Source of the DNA: Cohaesibacter sp.
Lineage (GTDB): Bacteria > Pseudomonadota > Alphaproteobacteria > Rhizobiales > Cohaesibacteraceae
NCBI GenBank assembly: GCA_025210795.1
Contig: JAOAQZ010000042.1
Span: 1-64,000, forward strand
Length of the DNA stretch: 64,000 nucleotides
Direction: 5' to 3'
The notes below the pieces were generated by a model. The model had not been told where the DNA came from and searched no databases. It saw only the letters and a list, made by a program, of their open reading frames with translations. Both the position numbers and the translations under genes were made by a program. Position 1 is the stretch's first letter. Every line of letters begins with the position of its first letter. Shown piece by piece: positions 1 to 9,431 of the stretch.

Positions 1-2
1 GC

Positions 3-557
3 TATCAGGCCCAAACACCTGAGAGCAATATGCAGCCGCAAGCACCGGTGACAGCCCCTATGCCCGCTCCGCTAGGGGGGCAGACGGTTCCGTCTGATGC
101 CGCGTTGGCTCCTGCCGCCACATCATCAATTCAGCAAGGGGCCGCAACCGCAATGTCTGCGCCTGCAGTTGCAATTGCGGCTCAACCGCACGAGATCAAT
201 CCCGTGCCGCATGCTGATCTAAGCACAGTGGCGCAATCGGTCATGGTTCCTCATGTCTCCCAGCCAACGCCCACACCTCCTGATCTGACGCAAGGGGATC
301 CTGTCTTTCTTAATGGTCAGGATGCAGCCTTTTCTGTTGAAGCGGGGCGCAATAGTCTCGCCCAGCAAGATCAGAAATCGGGCTTCTTCTCCCGGCTTCG
401 CGGCAAGCCCGCAGGTGAAACTCCAAGCGGCCCTGAAGCACAGATTGCTGAAAGCAAAACGATGCCAAGGGACGATGTCCGCCGCCTGCAATCGACATTG
501 TTTGAAATGCTCGAATGTAAGAGAATTTTGGATCAGGCCCGCAGCGGTAATAAATAA
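3..557 (+). CDS. Pro/Ala/Gln-rich hypothetical protein, C-terminal part
   Basis: The reading frame is open to the left edge of the window, so the true start may lie outside; the first internal ATG is at 30. About the first 80 visible residues are low-complexity and rich in Pro, Ala, Gln and Thr, which suggests a disordered linker. The last 55 residues are more ordered and charged, with a short predicted helix containing LQSTLFEMLECKRILDQAR, and end at a TAA at 555-557. No catalytic motif, signal peptide or membrane segment is visible and I do not recognise the family. A long inverted repeat lies about 70 bases after the stop. The coding call rests on the open frame and the composition change, not on homology. 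Confidence 0.6.
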   Translation, partial: YQAQTPESNMQPQAPVTAPMPAPLGGQTVPSDAALAPAATSSIQQGAATAMSAPAVAIAAQPHEINPVPHADLSTVAQSVMVPHVSQPTPTPPDLTQGDPVFLNGQDAAFSVEAGRNSLAQQDQKSGFFSRLRGKPAGETPSGPEAQIAESKTMPRDDVRRLQSTLFEMLECKRILDQARSGNK

Positions 558-625
558 CCGGCTTGTGCGTTCGCAGAGCGCGTGCCAACCACTAAATAAA
601 TCAGCCACAGATAGATAGCGCCCAT

Positions 626-667
626 TATTCATCCATCAAACAAAGATCTTGATGTGATGGATGAATA
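626..667. repeat. 13-bp perfect inverted repeat downstream of the first gene
   Basis: Arms 626-638 and 655-667 are exact reverse complements (core ATTCATCCATCA / TGATGGATGAAT) around a 16-base spacer. The stem is AT-rich and no long T-run follows, so it is a weak intrinsic-terminator candidate; it could equally be an mRNA 3'-end hairpin or a protein-binding site. It lies between a plus-strand stop and a minus-strand stop. Confidence 0.55.
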
Positions 668-773
668 TATTACGTATAGGTGTCTGAAATATAATACTTA
701 TCAAGTTATAGATCTATATCATTTATAGGGGCGCATAAGGCAAAGGTCTGCTTTCCCTTGAAGGTGAATGCGA

Positions 774-1100
774 TTAGCGTAGAGCTTCCATCAGGTCCTG
801 ACTGGTCTCAATCAAGCTGCGGGTTGCCATGGCACTGGCTTTAAAGGCAAGCTCGGTCGTCATCAAATCCACCCATTGCTGGCTGGGATCGGGAGAGGGA
901 GACACAGTGGCTGCCACAGGCGGAATGCTCGATGAGGGGACGCCTTGCAAATCCTTGGCATCGCTTGTCTCGGCGGGCTGCAGACTATTGCCCTGCGCGA
1001 TAGAGTTCGCCACATCATGCAGGCGCTCACTCGCCTGATGCATACCTGCCAAAGATGTTGAAAGTCCATCAATCATGCCTTGAGCATACGCCCAATCCAT
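774..1100 (-). CDS. Small protein with flagellar rod/hook-like C-terminus
   Basis: A 108-residue protein. The last 35 residues (WVDLMTTELAFKASAMATR, then SLIETSQDLMEALR) resemble the C-terminal helix of flagellar axial proteins such as FlgB/FlgC/FlgE, where a 'D(L/M)...E...A..A......T...M...L' helix packs in the rod or hook. The N-terminal helix (residues 1-35) is also amphipathic, and the middle (40-72) is Ser/Pro-rich and probably disordered. This head-linker-tail layout is a common plan for axial-protein relatives, but no flagellar gene is in the window, so the role is inferred. It lies downstream of the phytase-like gene on the same strand, behind a terminator, so it probably has its own promoter. 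No signal peptide is visible. Confidence 0.55.
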   Translation of the reverse strand: MDWAYAQGMIDGLSTSLAGMHQASERLHDVANSIAQGNSLQPAETSDAKDLQGVPSSSIPPVAATVSPSPDPSQQWVDLMTTELAFKASAMATRSLIETSQDLMEALR

Positions 1101-1194
1101 TAAGGAAACCCAATCAAGATCACTAAAAGTTTAGGCAATCGCCCACGCCTTATTGGGAAGGTCGTGGGATGCCATAAAGTGCCAGACACAGCAT

Positions 1195-1222
1195 AAAAAA
1201 AGGCCCCGCAAGAAGCAGGGCC
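1195..1222 (-). terminator. Intrinsic terminator of the phytase-like gene
   Basis: Read on the minus strand, a GC-rich stem (1202-1222, GGCCC/GGGCC arms with one mismatch and a 5-base loop) is followed by seven T (1195-1201). It sits 108 bases past the stop of the phytase-like gene and isolates it from the small gene further on. Confidence 0.8.
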
Positions 1223-1329
1223 GAAATATGCGTTTGTTGAAATGGGCTATCCCAGCCGAAACCAGTCAAACGCTCTGGTGTGTTCAAGAAACTGGGAAGA
1301 AAAGTGCGATCTTGGCTGCAAGATCGGCC

Positions 1330-2667
1330 TTACTGTCCCTTAACAGAGAAGGATAGGCGAATTGCCTGTGTCGCTTCTCCATCAATGCTGAAATCATTAT
1401 CAGAGATCAGGATGACATCTTGATGACCAACAAGGGCCATGGCCTCAATCTTTCTTGGCAGTGGAGTGGTGGCGTCAAAATCAAGCACAACTTTCTTAAG
1501 GGGTTTGAGCTCAAGTTTTGAGGGCTTCCTCTCTTCAAGACTGGGAGAGGTGGAGATATCATCCCACTTGCTGCCCAATATGTTGGTGGCGCTTGCCTCA
1601 AGCGTGACCTGATAAAGCTTGTTGCTTCTATCGATCCGCTCCAAAAGAATGAGGCGATCAGGCCCGATAGCCACCATCTCAGACAGCTTTACATCCTTTT
1701 GCTTGCACTTCTTTTTCTTGGCATCCGCCTTAAAGCTCTTTGGTTTGTCGAGCAGATAGACATATTCCCCCTGCGATTTGCCCGTGCGGGCATCAAGTTT
1801 GAATAGGCGCACGGCCCGTGCGTTTTTGAAAACTTTCTCGCCCGGATTGGCGAGCGGGCTTTGCAGAATAAAATAAAGAGCGCTTTGGTCAGGGTTGAGC
1901 GCCAGTGCCTCTATGCCTCTATTGGGCGCGCGCTTTGCCAAAATTGCTGGCAGGCTTTCCGATATGGCATAATCGGCCCCTTTAAAATAGCGCCCCAGCC
2001 CCTTGGGGACGATGCGGCGAAGAAGCAGCCCCTTGGCCGAGATATGCAAAAGAGAGGGGCCATATTCTTCCCCGACCCAAAAGGACCCATCCGCCATACG
2101 CACCAAGGCTTCGGCATTGATGCCATTGATGTCTGGCTTGATCTCCTGACCTCTAAGTGAATAGGCCTTGTCCTTTGCAAGAGACGGGAGAGGTGGGTAC
2201 AGCCCCGATAAAGGAGCGCCGGAGCGGGTGGTGAGGGGAAGCCTTTGTTTCAGCACAAGTTCAGAGCCCTCAAGCTGGAAGACGAAAATACTGGGCACAT
2301 ACTCTTGCAGCAAAAACAGCTTGCCATCCTTATTGCCCTTGCAAAGTTTCTTGGCGCTCATATTGATGCGTTTTTTAAGCTCTTTGCAGGCAAGGGCAGG
2401 GCCGCGATCGGAGATCGTATAAAACTGCCCCTCAGGGTCCCCCTCGCGCCGGAAGGCGCCTGACCCGATGCCGTAATCAAGGGGGATTACGGTTCCTGAT
2501 GCGAAAGAAACCTTGCCCAAAGTAAGCCGCTCAAGACTTTCCTTGGAAAAGGACAGGGGACCAGAAGATTGGGCAAAGGCCGGGCTGAGGGCCGAAAAGA
2601 CTGAAAGTAAGGCGCAAAGATAAAAAGCGAAAAAGAAATGAGGGAGAGAGGGGGAAAAGAATCGCAT
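1330..2667 (-). CDS. Secreted esterase-like activity of phytase family protein
   Basis: A 445-residue exported protein. Residues 1-32 form a signal peptide (Arg, then a Phe/Leu-rich core ending in ...SPAFA). The mature part begins with the pattern seen in phytase-like esterases (Pfam PF13449): GSGAFRR followed by FYTISDRGP, then GINAEALVR, WVGEEYGPSL and RGIEALALNPD. These are beta-propeller blades with Asp/Glu loops; some members hydrolyse phosphate esters, but substrates are mostly unknown. The C-terminal part has Lys-rich loops and ends with the blade motif ILISDNDFSIDG. The gene is monocistronic: a terminator follows it, and acnB is divergent 460 bases away. Likely periplasmic; the exact substrate cannot be told from sequence. 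Confidence 0.85.
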   Translation of the reverse strand: MRFFSPSLPHFFFAFYLCALLSVFSALSPAFAQSSGPLSFSKESLERLTLGKVSFASGTVIPLDYGIGSGAFRREGDPEGQFYTISDRGPALACKELKKRINMSAKKLCKGNKDGKLFLLQEYVPSIFVFQLEGSELVLKQRLPLTTRSGAPLSGLYPPLPSLAKDKAYSLRGQEIKPDINGINAEALVRMADGSFWVGEEYGPSLLHISAKGLLLRRIVPKGLGRYFKGADYAISESLPAILAKRAPNRGIEALALNPDQSALYFILQSPLANPGEKVFKNARAVRLFKLDARTGKSQGEYVYLLDKPKSFKADAKKKKCKQKDVKLSEMVAIGPDRLILLERIDRSNKLYQVTLEASATNILGSKWDDISTSPSLEERKPSKLELKPLKKVVLDFDATTPLPRKIEAMALVGHQDVILISDNDFSIDGEATQAIRLSFSVKGQ

Positions 2668-3126
2668 GAAATTGGCCTTACCTGATTGCAGCTGTCATTT
2701 TAAAACAACATCCGTCAGCTTCAAGCAGCTTTCCGGCCACTTTTACGGCCCAAAATCCGCTCTTTGGTACAGAAATGCTGCAATGCAACCGTCTTGCCAT
2801 TGACATCTGCGCAAAAGGCACCATTTTGACACTAAAGGCAGCAGTAATGGGACATTTGAGGCCTTGATTGCGCCTATCCGCATCTGGGCCCTTATCCTGT
2901 CATTCTCCGCTTTCCTTCATGCGCAAGGGTCGTGCTTTGTTGGCAGCACGCACCAGAATGTGCAGTGAGGAAAAACATTGCGATAGAAGGGACATGCTAC
3001 TGTCGAATATCTTGAAACTGTAAAGCAACTGCTATACGACCAACCCAAGCAAGCTTGTCTCACCTTTAAGCAAGATCTGCAAACAGGTATTCAAGCTTCA
3101 TCCAACGCTAGATCATTGGGACCATC
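2668..3126. other. Divergent intergenic region upstream of acnB
   Basis: 459 bases separate the divergent phytase-like gene and acnB, so it must carry both promoters. I see no convincing -35/-10 pair. A small hairpin (CGTGCT 2931-2936 with AGCACG 2945-2950) is the only local structure noticed. No open frame in it looks coding. Confidence 0.5.
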
Positions 3127-5916
3127 ATGAGCTTGTATACTGCCTATCTCGACGACATCGACACTCGTAAAATCCAAGGACTAAACCCCAAACCCATCGA
3201 TGATGGTGCGCTTGTCAGCGAGTTGATCGCTCAGATTCGGGATCTTGAAAGTGAGCATCGTAAAGATTCTCTCGATTTCTTCATCTATAACACCCTGCCA
3301 GGCACGACCAGCGCTGCGGGTGTGAAGGCGAAATTCCTCAAGGAAATCATCCTTGGTGAAGCCGTTGTTGAGGAAATCACCCCAACCTTTGCTTATGAGC
3401 TTTTGTCCCACATGAAAGGCGGCCCGTCTGTTGAGGTGCTTCTTGATCTGGCCCTCGGTGATGATCAGTCTGTTGCCGAGCAGGCAGCTGAAGTGCTCAA
3501 GACACAGGTATTCCTTTATGAGGCCGATACAGAGCGTCTGGATGAGGCCTACAAGGCTGGCAACAAGGTTGCTGAAGACATCCTGCAGAGCTTTGCCAAA
3601 GCCGAATTCTTCACCAAGCTGCCAGAGATCGAAGAAGAGATCAAAGTCATCACCTTCATAGCAGGTGAAGGCGATATCTCCACTGACCTTCTGTCACCCG
3701 GCGCGGAAGCGCACTCACGCGCAGACCGCGAGCTGCACGGCAAATGCATGATCACACCTGAGGCTCAGGCCGAAATCGTGCAGATGAAGAAGGATTACCC
3801 TGACCACCGCGTCATGTTGATCGCCGAAAAAGGCACCATGGGCGTTGGTTCCTCCCGTATGTCCGGTGTGAACAATGTTGCGCTGTGGACTGGTGTGCAG
3901 GCCTCTCCTTATGTGCCTTTCATCAATATCGCCCCTGTTGTCGCAGGCACTAACGGCATTTCGCCAATCTTCCTGACCACAGTTGGCGTAACCGGCGGTA
4001 TCGGCATCGACCTTAAAAACTGGGTCAAGAAAACCGACGCCGATGGCAATGTGATCAAAGATGAAGACGGCGAAGCTGTGCTGGAAGAGGCCTATTCCGT
4101 GGCCACAGGCACCGTGCTGACCATCAACACCAAAACCAAGAAGCTCTATGATGCCGACGGCAATGAGCTGAAAGACGTGTCTGCTGCCTTCACTCCGCAG
4201 AAAGTGGAATTCATGAAGGCCGGCGGCTCTTATGCTGTGGTCTTTGGTAAAAAGCTGCAAACATTCGCAGCCGAGGCTCTGGGTCAGGAACTCAAATCCG
4301 CCTATGCACCGTCCAAAGAAGTGTCAGTTGAAGGGCAGGGCCTGACTGCCGTTGAAAAAATCTTCAACCGCAATGCGCGCGGCACAACACCGGGCATGAC
4401 GCTGCATGCCGGTTCTGACGTCCGCGTTAAAGTCAATGTTGTGGGGTCGCAGGACACCACCGGTCCTATGACCGCTCAGGAACTTGAGGCCATGGCCGCC
4501 ACCGTGATTTCTCCATCTGTCGATGTTGGCTATCAGTCAGGCTGTCACACCGCATCCGTTTGGGACAAGAAGGCTCAGGCCAACATCCCGAAACTGATGA
4601 AATTCATGAACGATTTCGGCCTGATCACCGCGCGTGACCCATTGGGTGAATATCACTCCATGACCGACGTGATCCACAAAGTGCTCAATGACATCACAGT
4701 GGATGACTGGGACATCATCATCGGCGGTGACTCTCACACCCGTATGTCCAAGGGCGTTGCCTTTGGTGCGGATTCCGGCACCGTGGCGCTGGCACTGGCA
4801 ACCGGTGAAGCGTCCATGCCAATTCCAGAGTCGGTTAAGGTCACCTTCAAAGGCAAAATGGCCGACCATCTCGACTTCCGCGATGTAGTGCACGCCACTC
4901 AGGCTCAGATGCTCAAGCAGCATGGCGACAACGTCTTCCAGGGCCGCGTGATCGAAGTGCATATCGGCACCTTGCTGGCCGACCAGGCTTTCACCTTCAC
5001 CGACTGGACTGCTGAGATGAAGGCGAAAGCCTCTGTCTGTATCTCCAATGATGATACCTTGATCGAGTCACTGGAACTGGCCAAGAGCCGCATTCAGATC
5101 ATGATCGAAAAGGGCATGGATAATGCAGGCAAAACGCTGCAGGGCTTGATCAACAAAGCTGATGCTCGTATCGCTGAAATCCGCTCTGGCGAAAAAACAG
5201 CTCTGACACCAGACGAGAATGCCAACTATTATGCGGAAGTGGTTGTTGATCTGGACATCATTGATGAGCCAATGATCGCTGACCCTGATGTCAACAATGA
5301 TGACGTCTCCAAGCGCTACACCCATGACACCATCCGTCCGGTTTCTTACTATGGTGGCGACAAGAAAGTCGATCTTGGCTTTGTTGGCTCCTGCATGGTG
5401 CATAAGGGCGACATGAAGATTGTGGCCCAGATGCTCAAGAATCTGGAAAAAGCTCAGGGTAAAGTTGAGTTCAATGCACCTCTGGTAGTTGCGGCTCCAA
5501 CCTACAACATTGTCGATGAACTGAAAGAAGAAGGCGATTGGGATATTCTCGCACGCTATTCCGGCTTTGAGTTCGATGACATCTTCCCGAAAACCGAGGC
5601 CCGCACCGAGTATGAGAATATTCTCTATCTTGAGCGCCCGGGCTGTAACTTGTGCATGGGTAACCAGGAAAAAGCTGAAAAGGGTGACACCGTACTGGCG
5701 ACCTCAACCCGTCTCTTCCAGGGCCGTGTTGTAGGCGATCTGCCTGAAAAGAAAGGTGAATCACTGTTGGCGTCAACTCCGGTTGTTGTTCTCTCTGCAA
5801 TCCTTGGTCGTACGCCAACCATGGACGAATACAAGTCCGCTGTTGAAGGCATCGACCTGACCAAGTTTGCACCACCTCTGGAAGTTCCCGGTAACTCCCG
5901 CTCCGTGCATTTCTAG
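3127..5916 (+). CDS. acnB: Aconitate hydratase B (aconitase B / 2-methylisocitrate dehydratase)
   Basis: Interconverts citrate and isocitrate in the TCA cycle; AcnB enzymes often also hydrate 2-methylaconitate. The N-terminal HEAT-like domain (residues 1-170) precedes the swivel domain, the order that distinguishes AcnB from AcnA. The [4Fe-4S] ligands are visible as C756 (GSCMVHKGD) and C840/C843 (PGCNLCMGNQ). Further landmarks are GSSRMSGVNN in the swivel domain and GGDSHTRMSKG in the active site. At 929 residues it is longer than the 865-residue E. coli enzyme; part of the extra length lies between the first and second cluster cysteines (84 residues here against about 59). It stands alone, with its own terminator, which suits a central metabolic gene. 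Identity is secure; the second activity is by family analogy. Confidence 0.97.
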   Translation: MSLYTAYLDDIDTRKIQGLNPKPIDDGALVSELIAQIRDLESEHRKDSLDFFIYNTLPGTTSAAGVKAKFLKEIILGEAVVEEITPTFAYELLSHMKGGPSVEVLLDLALGDDQSVAEQAAEVLKTQVFLYEADTERLDEAYKAGNKVAEDILQSFAKAEFFTKLPEIEEEIKVITFIAGEGDISTDLLSPGAEAHSRADRELHGKCMITPEAQAEIVQMKKDYPDHRVMLIAEKGTMGVGSSRMSGVNNVALWTGVQASPYVPFINIAPVVAGTNGISPIFLTTVGVTGGIGIDLKNWVKKTDADGNVIKDEDGEAVLEEAYSVATGTVLTINTKTKKLYDADGNELKDVSAAFTPQKVEFMKAGGSYAVVFGKKLQTFAAEALGQELKSAYAPSKEVSVEGQGLTAVEKIFNRNARGTTPGMTLHAGSDVRVKVNVVGSQDTTGPMTAQELEAMAATVISPSVDVGYQSGCHTASVWDKKAQANIPKLMKFMNDFGLITARDPLGEYHSMTDVIHKVLNDITVDDWDIIIGGDSHTRMSKGVAFGADSGTVALALATGEASMPIPESVKVTFKGKMADHLDFRDVVHATQAQMLKQHGDNVFQGRVIEVHIGTLLADQAFTFTDWTAEMKAKASVCISNDDTLIESLELAKSRIQIMIEKGMDNAGKTLQGLINKADARIAEIRSGEKTALTPDENANYYAEVVVDLDIIDEPMIADPDVNNDDVSKRYTHDTIRPVSYYGGDKKVDLGFVGSCMVHKGDMKIVAQMLKNLEKAQGKVEFNAPLVVAAPTYNIVDELKEEGDWDILARYSGFEFDDIFPKTEARTEYENILYLERPGCNLCMGNQEKAEKGDTVLATSTRLFQGRVVGDLPEKKGESLLASTPVVVLSAILGRTPTMDEYKSAVEGIDLTKFAPPLEVPGNSRSVHF

Positions 5917-5926
5917 GATTGGCCTT

Positions 5927-5949
5927 GCCTGATTGGTCTCCAATCAGGC
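5927..5949 (+). repeat. 10-bp hairpin just after acnB
   Basis: Arms 5927-5936 (GCCTGATTGG) and 5940-5949 are exact reverse complements around a 3-base loop. There is no T-run, so it is probably an mRNA 3'-end stabilising hairpin or a first pause element ahead of the strong terminator 32 bases further on. Confidence 0.6.
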
Positions 5950-5980
5950 CACAGGACCTATATTAGAAAAGAAAATGAAA

Positions 5981-6015
5981 AGAGGCGCGCTCACCCAAGA
6001 GCGCGCCTCTTTTTT
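5981..6015 (+). terminator. Strong intrinsic terminator of acnB
   Basis: A perfect 12-bp GC-rich stem (5981-5992 with 5999-6010), a 6-base loop and five T. It ends the acnB transcript 65 bases after the stop codon. From here to the tRNA at 6232 I see no gene. Confidence 0.93.
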
Positions 6016-6231
6016 GTTTGGATTTGAGTTTGGAGAAGCATGGAGCATCTTGTCTGTGCTGCCTGCTAGGTTTCAGAAATGGCAGGGCCACGCACAGGGC
6101 GGCTTGCTATGCACAAACAACGCACTGGGACTCTGATGAGAAATATATAGGCGTGATGCTGAAGAGAGAAAAGCGAGTGACAAAGCCCCAAGTGGGGATT
6201 GGCTCATATCTTTGTGCTGAGGGGAGGTAAA

Positions 6232-6308
<77 letters not shown>

Positions 6309-6461
6309 ACTCCGGCGAATATAGGGCCAAGTCTTTTATCTTGCAACAAAAGGATGAAAGATTTGAGTGGATTATCCTCAAGCTTTCTTCTCTATCATCC
6401 ACGCTAAATTGCCAGTCAATTTGCGTTCTGAAAAAGGTAAGAAGCCCTAAGATCACGAGCC

Positions 6462-7805
6462 TTAAAAGGTCAGTACCCTTGGAGCGGTCTTAACAGAATG
6501 GACCTGAGAGCGAAGGCGCTGCGGCTGGACAGGAACTGCTGGCTGAAGCCTTGAAAATGCATCTCTCCGTGCCTGTCTCTCTTTAAGGCGAGTCAAATAT
6601 TCCGCCCCGACGAAGCCCCAGACAAATCCGAACAGCATGAAGACATGGCGCCAATGGTCAATGTCGATGACTTGCGCGATAAGAATATGCCCAAGCCAAA
6701 CGCTGAACGCACATTGCAACAGAAGCTGCCATGGACGGGTTTTAAACAGCAAGGGAACAGCGGCAATAAGGGTGGTGAGAATAAGACCAAGGAAAGAGAT
6801 CAGCCCAAGCCAGCCATAGGAAACGAGAGACTTGAGATAGATATTGTGCGGGTCCTGCGCAAATTGCTCACCAAATTCCAGCGCCCCAAAGCCAAAGGGC
6901 CGGGTGAGGGAGGCTGCAAAGCCCGCTGCATGGGTTGCAAAGCGTGTATTGTCGTAATTTTGCTTGAGCGTAAAACGCTGCAACAATAGATCGCGCACAT
7001 TTTCAATGCTGAGCGCCACCAGAATGCCCACAACAACCAACACTGCCCCCAAAGCCAGATAGGCAAGAATGCGTGCCCTGACCACTGTAGAGCGGGTGGT
7101 GACCAGAAACAAAAGTGAGGAGCCAAGGGTGGCAAAGACGGTCAAGCCCCAAGCCGCACGCGAAAAGCTGAGCAAAATACCAATGGCCAAAATACCGATG
7201 AAGGGCAACAGGATAAGGGCTTTGCTTGGCGGATTTTTCAAAATGCTGACCAGCAAAAAGACAAAGGGCAGCACCAGATAGGGGCCAAAGACGTTGGGAT
7301 CCTGAAAAGCCCCCATAGCACGGCTATAGCGGGTGAAAATCTCAAAACCCGGAACAAGGCCGAAATAGCCGATAATGCCCAGAATGGCCGTCACCACAGC
7401 AGCAGCAACATAGGCGCGATAAATATGGGTGGCATATTCGACCGGCTTTTGGCTGATAATGGCGGCAAAAAAGATGGATGTGAAGGCCAGAAAGGCAGAG
7501 ACCGCTATATAGAGCGGTTCATAATCAATCACTCTTGATTGGGTGATCGACAACACCCCGCCTGCAATGAAGGTGATCATCAAGACAACCAGCGGTAGGA
7601 TATAGCGATTGATTTTAAGGTCGATAAAAGCCCAAAGCCCGATAAGGGCCACCATGGCCAGCTCGTAAGGGGAGGGCTCATTGATCACAAAACCGGAGCA
7701 GAAGACAGCCACGGACAAAGAGCCGATGGCAATCTTCTGTTTCCAGGCAGAGGCGCTTGGCCAAGCCAGGCGACCTGTCGCCAAAAAGGCAAGCGCGCTC
7801 GACAT
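6462..7805 (-). CDS. O-antigen ligase / polysaccharide polymerase family membrane protein (Wzy/WaaL-like)
   Basis: A 447-residue polytopic inner-membrane protein with roughly a dozen hydrophobic segments and a periplasmic loop near residues 265-325. That loop carries RFATHAAGFAASL, GFGALEFG and DPHNIYLKSLVSYGWLG; the DPHNIYL..L...G..G pattern is the hallmark of the Wzy_C / O-antigen ligase family (PF04932). Such enzymes join undecaprenyl-linked repeat units to one another or to lipid A core. The start ATG lies 2 bases after the stop of the upstream sugar transferase, so translation is probably coupled and the two act in one pathway. With a Wza lipoprotein and a co-polymerase nearby, a capsule or EPS polymerase role is more likely than ligase, but sequence cannot decide. 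Confidence 0.88.
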   Translation of the reverse strand: MSSALAFLATGRLAWPSASAWKQKIAIGSLSVAVFCSGFVINEPSPYELAMVALIGLWAFIDLKINRYILPLVVLMITFIAGGVLSITQSRVIDYEPLYIAVSAFLAFTSIFFAAIISQKPVEYATHIYRAYVAAAVVTAILGIIGYFGLVPGFEIFTRYSRAMGAFQDPNVFGPYLVLPFVFLLVSILKNPPSKALILLPFIGILAIGILLSFSRAAWGLTVFATLGSSLLFLVTTRSTVVRARILAYLALGAVLVVVGILVALSIENVRDLLLQRFTLKQNYDNTRFATHAAGFAASLTRPFGFGALEFGEQFAQDPHNIYLKSLVSYGWLGLISFLGLILTTLIAAVPLLFKTRPWQLLLQCAFSVWLGHILIAQVIDIDHWRHVFMLFGFVWGFVGAEYLTRLKERQARRDAFSRLQPAVPVQPQRLRSQVHSVKTAPRVLTF

Positions 7806-7807
7806 GA

Positions 7808-9343
7808 TCAGTATGCCCCGTCCTGATTGATGATTTTAAATGGCGTTGCGGCAAGGATGTAGAAATCCAGAGCAAAGGACCAGTTTTCGATATAATAGAT
7901 ATCGTGCTGGACGCGCTGCTTAAGCTTGTCATCATCATCAATTTCGCCGCGCCAGCCGTGGATTTGTGCCCAGCCGGTAATGCCGGGTTTCACTTTATGG
8001 CGGGCCATATAGCCATCGGCCACTTCTTCAAACAATTTGTTGTTGGTTTCCTGATGGGGAACATGCGGACGCGGGCCCACCAACGACAAGGTGCCAAAAA
8101 TCACATTGAACAATTGCGGCAATTCATCAATAGAAGTGCGGCGAATGAAACGCCCAACCTTGGTCACGCGACTATCATTCTTGGTCACGGACTTGGCAGC
8201 CTTCTGGTCGGACTGATTGTGATACAAAGAGCGGAACTTATAGACCAGAACCTCTTCATTGTTAAAACCAACGCGCTTTTGCTTGAACAGAACCGGACCG
8301 GAGCTATCAAGCTTGATGGCAATTGCAGTGGCAATCAAAACCGGTGACAGCACGATCAGGGCAATGATAGAGACCAGCACATCAAAAATGCGTTTGAAGA
8401 GGGAACCCCAATTGGTAATCGGTTTAGCAAAGATGGGAACCGTTGGTAATTTACCGACATAGCTATAGGTACGACGGCGGAACTGCATCTTGTTCATATG
8501 CGCGCTCAGATGAATATCGAGCGGCAGCACCCACAATTTATGCAACATCTGCAATACGCGATGTTCTGCGGTCACCGGAATGGTAACGATCAGCATATCA
8601 ATCTTGCACAGGCGGGCAAACTCTACCAGATCATCAACATTGCCAAGTTTTGGATAGCCGGACACGATAGAAGGCGAGCGCTCGTCATCCCGGTCATCAA
8701 AGATACCGCAAATGCGAATATCATTTGCTTCCTGACTTTCAAGGGTGGTGATGATGTCTGCTGCTGGCTGACCGCCACCTACAATAACGGCACGGCGCTC
8801 AAGGCGGCCATCTTCTTTCCAAAGGCGTACGAGCATGGATTCGATTGCGCGGGCAAAGGAGACAGAGGCAATGCCTGCTGCAAACCATAAGCCGAGCCAG
8901 CTTCTATAGGTCTCAAACTCTGCCCCAGAGAAGAAGTTGACCAGAACCGCCAAAACAATGACCAGCGCCCAGGCGCCCACAATCTTGCCGATCTGCGGAG
9001 CATATTGATGCATGGACACCATGGCATAGCCATCGGCCGAGAGCATGAATAGCAAAAAGAGAACACTGCCTGCCGCAGACGCAAGGAGTGGCATCGTAAC
9101 ACCAGAGAAAGCGGTTGTTTCAGAGAAATAGACTGCCAGCAACCCCGATAGGCCAATCAGAAGCAAATCGCCAATCTGAATAAGCCCGCGCACCAGCATG
9201 GGCGCATAGGTGGTTGAGGAAAAGTCAGCTGCTACCTCACGCGCCATTTCTGTGATTTCATGTGAAGACGCTTTATACTCATCATCAGAGGAGGCAAGGA
9301 CTGCACTCGAAGTATAGACTGCTCTTGGATCCAAAGCCTGCAT
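7808..9343 (-). CDS. Undecaprenyl-phosphate glucose (hexose-1-P) phosphotransferase, WcaJ/ExoY family
   Basis: Initiating enzyme of polysaccharide assembly: moves a hexose-1-phosphate from a UDP-sugar to undecaprenyl phosphate at the inner membrane. Residues about 50-170 contain four membrane segments. The Rossmann-like CoA_binding_3 domain follows (AVIVGGGQPAADII near 190). The C-terminal bac_transf domain begins at KRIFDVLVS and holds the family signatures LFKQKRVG, VYKFRSL, FIRRTSIDELPQ, LVGPRPH and KPGITGWAQ. The 511-residue length is normal for the WcaJ subfamily, as opposed to short ExoY. Glucose is the usual sugar but galactose is possible. It is the first gene of a pair with the polymerase, with a 2-base gap. 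Confidence 0.93.
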   Translation of the reverse strand: MQALDPRAVYTSSAVLASSDDEYKASSHEITEMAREVAADFSSTTYAPMLVRGLIQIGDLLLIGLSGLLAVYFSETTAFSGVTMPLLASAAGSVLFLLFMLSADGYAMVSMHQYAPQIGKIVGAWALVIVLAVLVNFFSGAEFETYRSWLGLWFAAGIASVSFARAIESMLVRLWKEDGRLERRAVIVGGGQPAADIITTLESQEANDIRICGIFDDRDDERSPSIVSGYPKLGNVDDLVEFARLCKIDMLIVTIPVTAEHRVLQMLHKLWVLPLDIHLSAHMNKMQFRRRTYSYVGKLPTVPIFAKPITNWGSLFKRIFDVLVSIIALIVLSPVLIATAIAIKLDSSGPVLFKQKRVGFNNEEVLVYKFRSLYHNQSDQKAAKSVTKNDSRVTKVGRFIRRTSIDELPQLFNVIFGTLSLVGPRPHVPHQETNNKLFEEVADGYMARHKVKPGITGWAQIHGWRGEIDDDDKLKQRVQHDIYYIENWSFALDFYILAATPFKIINQDGAY

Positions 9344-9431
9344 TGTTTAACACCGTAATCATTTTTCTTATGCGTTGCACCTGGATCCAAAATAGGTGCG
9401 AAATTCTGCAAAAGATTTAACTCTTTGTTTT

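Noticed and set aside
1153-1356. 67-codon plus-strand frame after the small rod-like gene
   Set aside because: It overlaps the terminator and the 3' end of the phytase-like gene and has no family features.
3715-4260. 181-codon minus-strand frame inside acnB
   Set aside because: His-rich reversed coding sequence of acnB; not a gene.
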